Shown here in pieces: positions 61,451 to 64,000 of a DNA stretch of 64,000 nt; the first letter of the stretch is position 1, and each line of letters starts with the position of its first letter. Position numbers and translations under genes: made by a program. Origin of the DNA: Coenobita brevimanus (taxonomy: Eukaryota; Arthropoda; Malacostraca; Decapoda; Coenobitidae); the NCBI GenBank assembly GCA_032717465.1, contig CM064664.1, positions 4,460,673 through 4,524,672 on the forward strand. The letters are read 5' to 3'. The notes beneath the pieces were generated by a model that did not search any database, was not told the origin of the DNA, and saw nothing but the letters and a program-made list of their open reading frames with translations.

Positions 61451-62285
61451 CTTCTCACCTACCATTCAGATTCCTGGCCATCCTCCTTTCGGGTCTTTGG
61501 CAGAAGCTTTGCCATTGCACTTGACATCTGAAAGGCTTTCGATCGAGTCTGGCATAAATCTTCATTTTCCAAACTGCCCTCTTATGGTTTCTATCCATCT
61601 GTCTGTGCCTTCATCTATAGCTTCCTTTCCGGTCGTTCTATAGCTGCTGTTGTAGACGGCCATCGTTCTTCTCCTAGATCTATCAACAGTGGTGTTCCTC
61701 AGGGATCTGTCCTATCACCAACTCCCTTCCTTATATTCATCAATGATCTTCTAAGCTGTACATCTAACCCTATCCACTCGTACGCTGATGATTCCACCCA
61801 TCATCTTTCAGTTCGGTTCCTGTAATGTCCATCTCAGCAGTTACTTCAACAAACAAGGGATGAGGCTATGGCACACCTAATGTCTGACTTGGCTTGTATC
61901 TCTGACTGGGATAAAAATAATCTTGTTGTTTTTTAATGCATCAAAGACTCAGTTTTACACCTATCAATCAGTCAAAACCTTCACAGGAGTACCCACCAAT
62001 GTTTAATAATATCCAGGTCATTTCTGCATCATCCTTGAACATGCTTGGGGTTTCATTCACACGGGACTTATTTTGGAAAGATCATGTTGCATCTCTTGTA
62101 AAATCTCCTTCCAAGACTTTGGGTGTGCTAAGTCGACTCCATGTCCTCTTTACTCCTGGACAGTTGTTGACGTTATACACGGGTTTCATTAGCCACTGTT
62201 TAGAGTACAATTATCATGTGTGGGGAGGCTCTCCACATACAGCTCTTCTCAATAGGGTGGAGTCAAAGGCTTTTAGTCTCATTAA
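61451..62285 (+). mobile_element. Jockey-like LINE copy 3, RT part
   Basis: Plus-strand frames encode FGRSFAIALDISKAFDRVWHKS (first catalytic Asp, near 61500-61560), SINSGVPQGSVLSPTPFLIFINDLL and HSYADDSTHHLS (catalytic DD near 61785). LNMLGVSFTRDLFWKDH and TALLNRVESKAFSLIN follow, where a TTAA (62282-62285) hosts a MITE. Frameshifts near 61820 and 61935 break it. It is better preserved than the copy at 9.95-14.1 kb. Confidence 0.88.
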
Positions 62286-63061
62286 CCCGCGGCGTCCCGT
62301 CGACGTTCTTTAACGCCCACACGTTTTGTCACTGCCAATCCCTTCGACATATATAAATGCGAATCAATTGCAAGGTCCCTAATTTGCACAACTTTCAATT
62401 TTTTCGAGTGATTTTTGATACGTATACACGTGACACCTTCCTCTACAAGATGCCAGACAGAGACAATGCCTTACTCAGCATGACCTCCTCCCCTCCCTGC
62501 ACGCGATTGTCTCAGCAATTCACCTATTATCAGTGACCTGGCCAGTAAAGCCGTGTCATGCCACAGTACGAAATTCAGGGCCAGAATGATTCCCCAATCA
62601 ATGACAATGTGGAGGACAAACTTTACATATCATTAGAGGAAGAAACAGTCAGAAATGATGATCAGGTAATGTGGCAAAAAAAGGTCAGGCATGATGATGA
62701 GTTGGTGAGTGAAACAATGCTTATAATGCCTACCCGGTATATTACTGCTTGAAAACCAATATACTCTCGTAGTACATATAAATTTGTACCAAGTAAATAA
62801 ATAAATACCGTTTATGAGTGGTGTGAAATAGTTATCCTCCCATAGAACTCGTTTTCTTTGGTGCCAGGCTGTTTGAAAACCTAGTAAGGTAAGGAGGTAC
62901 TCCTACCTACGTCGAGTATTTTAAACCTCAGGTGAGCGAATTCTCTATGAATTTTCGATGTTTCTCACCAAAAGCAAAGGTTTGAGCCAAGAAAAAATTT
63001 TTCCCAAAATGGTCGGGATTGGGGGGAGTCAGTGGTGGAAAAGTGGTCGGGATGGGGCGGG
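62286..63061 (+). mobile_element. piggyBac-type MITE, copy 3, in Jockey-like LINE
   Basis: Flanked by TTAA (62282-62285) and TTAG (63062-63065; one base changed). Left end CCCGCGGCGTCCCGTCG; complement of right end CCCGCCCCATCCCGACC. The same LINE codons are contiguous at 13721-13735 (CTCATTAACTCCCCTCC), giving the empty site. It carries the 64-residue frame MPQYEIQGQNDSPINDNVED at 62558-62752, longer than in copy 2. Confidence 0.92.
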
Positions 63062-63488
63062 TTAGTTCTCCTCCTCTTATTGGCCTCCTTCAAACACTGT
63101 CTCATCGTCGCACTGTTGCATTTTTATCTCTTTTCTATTGCTACTTCAATGGTCACTGCTCCTCTGAACAGTCTGCTTGCTCCCTCCATCTCTACGACGG
63201 ACACATAGCAACCGTCTAGCAACAAACTCTCATCCCTTTGCTGTCCAACTCTCTAATGCAAGAGTTAACCTTTACTCTCAGTCCTTCAATTATGCAATAG
63301 GTCAACTCTGGAACTGTGTCCCTCTGTCTGTATTTCCTACTTCCCATGATCTCCAGTCTTTCGAACACAGTGTGTCCAGGCATCTCGAAATGAATGGATC
63401 TTGACTTTGGCTTTCTTTTGTATTGTTTTTGTTTCTTTCTTGGAAGGAACGTTAATGCGGGCTCAGCCTTTGATTCCTTCTTCCTCAG

Positions 63489-63490
<2 letters not shown>
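63062..63490 (+). mobile_element. Jockey-like LINE copy 3, 3' end
   Basis: Continues with SSPPLIGLLQTLSHRRTVAFLSLFYCYFNGHCSSEQSAC, then the C-terminal codons (NARVNLYSQSFNYAIGQLWNC, HDLQSFEHSVSRHLEM). A 3' UTR (GCGGGCTCAGCCTTTGATTC) ends AGATAAATA at the (AT)n array. Confidence 0.88.
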
Positions 63491-63555
<65 letters not shown>

Positions 63556-63560
63556 ATATT
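63490..63560. repeat. (AT)n between converging LINE tails
   Basis: AT array joining the 3' ends of two Jockey-like copies in opposite orientation. Confidence 0.95.
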
Positions 63561-64000
63561 ATGCGAAGAAGAAGCAACCAAAGGCTGCGAGCACGGAATT
63601 ATTGTTCCTTCCAAGAGAAAAACAAAATACAAGAAGAAGCAAATTCAAGATCCGATCATTTTGAGATGCATGGACGCACTGCGTTTGAGAGACAGATCAT
63701 AGGAAAATGGAAACACAGACAGAGGGAGACAGGTCCAGAGCTGACCTATTGCATAAATGAAGGACTGGGAGTAACGGTTAACTCTTGCATTAGAGAGTTG
63801 GATAGAAAAGGGATGAGAGTTTGCTGCTAGACGGGTGCTACACACCCGTCGTAGAGGTGGAGGAATACATGCAGACAGTTCAGGGGAGCAGTGACCATTG
63901 AAGTAGCGATAGAAAAGGGATAAAGATGCAACAGTGCAATGAAGAGACAGATGTTGAAGGGAGTCAGTAAGAGGAGACTTAATGAGATGAAAAGCCTTTT
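63561..64000 (-). mobile_element. Jockey-like LINE copy 4, 3' end (continues past window)
   Basis: The minus strand from the window edge to 63561 encodes the LINE C-terminal region (SNARVNRYSQSFIYAIGQLWTCLPLS near 63800-63700) and a 3' UTR containing AGCCTTTGGTTGCTTC. It mirrors 63100-63490 and so forms one arm of a roughly 400-bp inverted repeat around the AT array. Confidence 0.88.

Overview
This window is eukaryotic and almost certainly comes from an arthropod, most likely a decapod crustacean. It has long (AT)n, (GT)n, (GATA)n and (GA)n microsatellites, several divergent non-LTR retrotransposon clades of kinds I associate with decapod genomes, and two exons that look like a crustacean ionotropic (variant glutamate) receptor. 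There are no bacterial-type operons, ribosome binding sites or CRISPR arrays. Nearly all of the sequence is transposable element, most of it broken by stops, frameshifts or truncation. The only likely host gene is the receptor fragment at 15.4-16.1 kb (minus strand).

For convenience I name four related APE-type LINE families with RTE-like reverse transcriptases. Alpha has a 3' end of GGCGTCTGGCAAT plus (AGAT)n. Beta has a 3' end of CAGCCTAGGTATA plus (GATA)n. Gamma is at 6.0-9.3 kb. Delta is at 56.4-58.3 kb with a GAA-rich tail. A Jockey-like family and a CR1 family are also present. Clade names rest on protein motifs and memory, not on a search.

Layout: 0.1-0.8 kb hAT relic; 1.2-1.6 kb tRNA-derived SINE; 2.05-2.85 kb piggyBac-type MITE; 3.3-5.7 kb three alpha LINE pieces; 6.0-9.3 kb gamma LINE split by a 1.1-kb inverted-repeat element; 9.95-14.1 kb Jockey-like LINE carrying an inverted copy of its own family; 15.4-16.1 kb receptor exons separated by an intron minisatellite; 16.2-18 kb alpha LINE; 18.4-24.8 kb a complete LTR element with the unusual order gag-PR-IN-RT-RNaseH (Gmr1-like); 25.0-25.2 kb Penelope/hammerhead-like remnant; 25.8-26.1 kb 5S-rRNA-derived SINE; 26.2-29.2 kb a DNA transposon whose superfamily I cannot name; 29.3-34.5 kb beta, Jockey and alpha LINE pieces.

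34.6-49.2 kb is a Russian-doll locus. One beta LINE is split by two piggyBac-type insertions at TTAA sites. The second of these carries another beta LINE and a TA-flanked MITE. Then follow 49.4-49.6 kb SINE; 49.6-52.7 kb pogo/Tigger-like transposon; 52.7-54.5 kb beta LINE; 54.6-55.5 kb alpha LINE; 55.5-61.4 kb CR1 LINE interrupted by a delta LINE and a piggyBac MITE; and 61.4-64 kb two Jockey-like copies meeting tail to tail at an (AT)n array.

The functional links are between selfish elements. The 5S SINE ends like the alpha LINE, which suggests it borrows that LINE's enzyme. Small piggyBac derivatives keep the termini, and a piece of the transposase N-terminus, of the larger piggyBac relic. 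Because insertions interrupt recognisable LINE reading frames, and sometimes have an uninterrupted paralogue in the same window, target sites and relative ages can be read directly.
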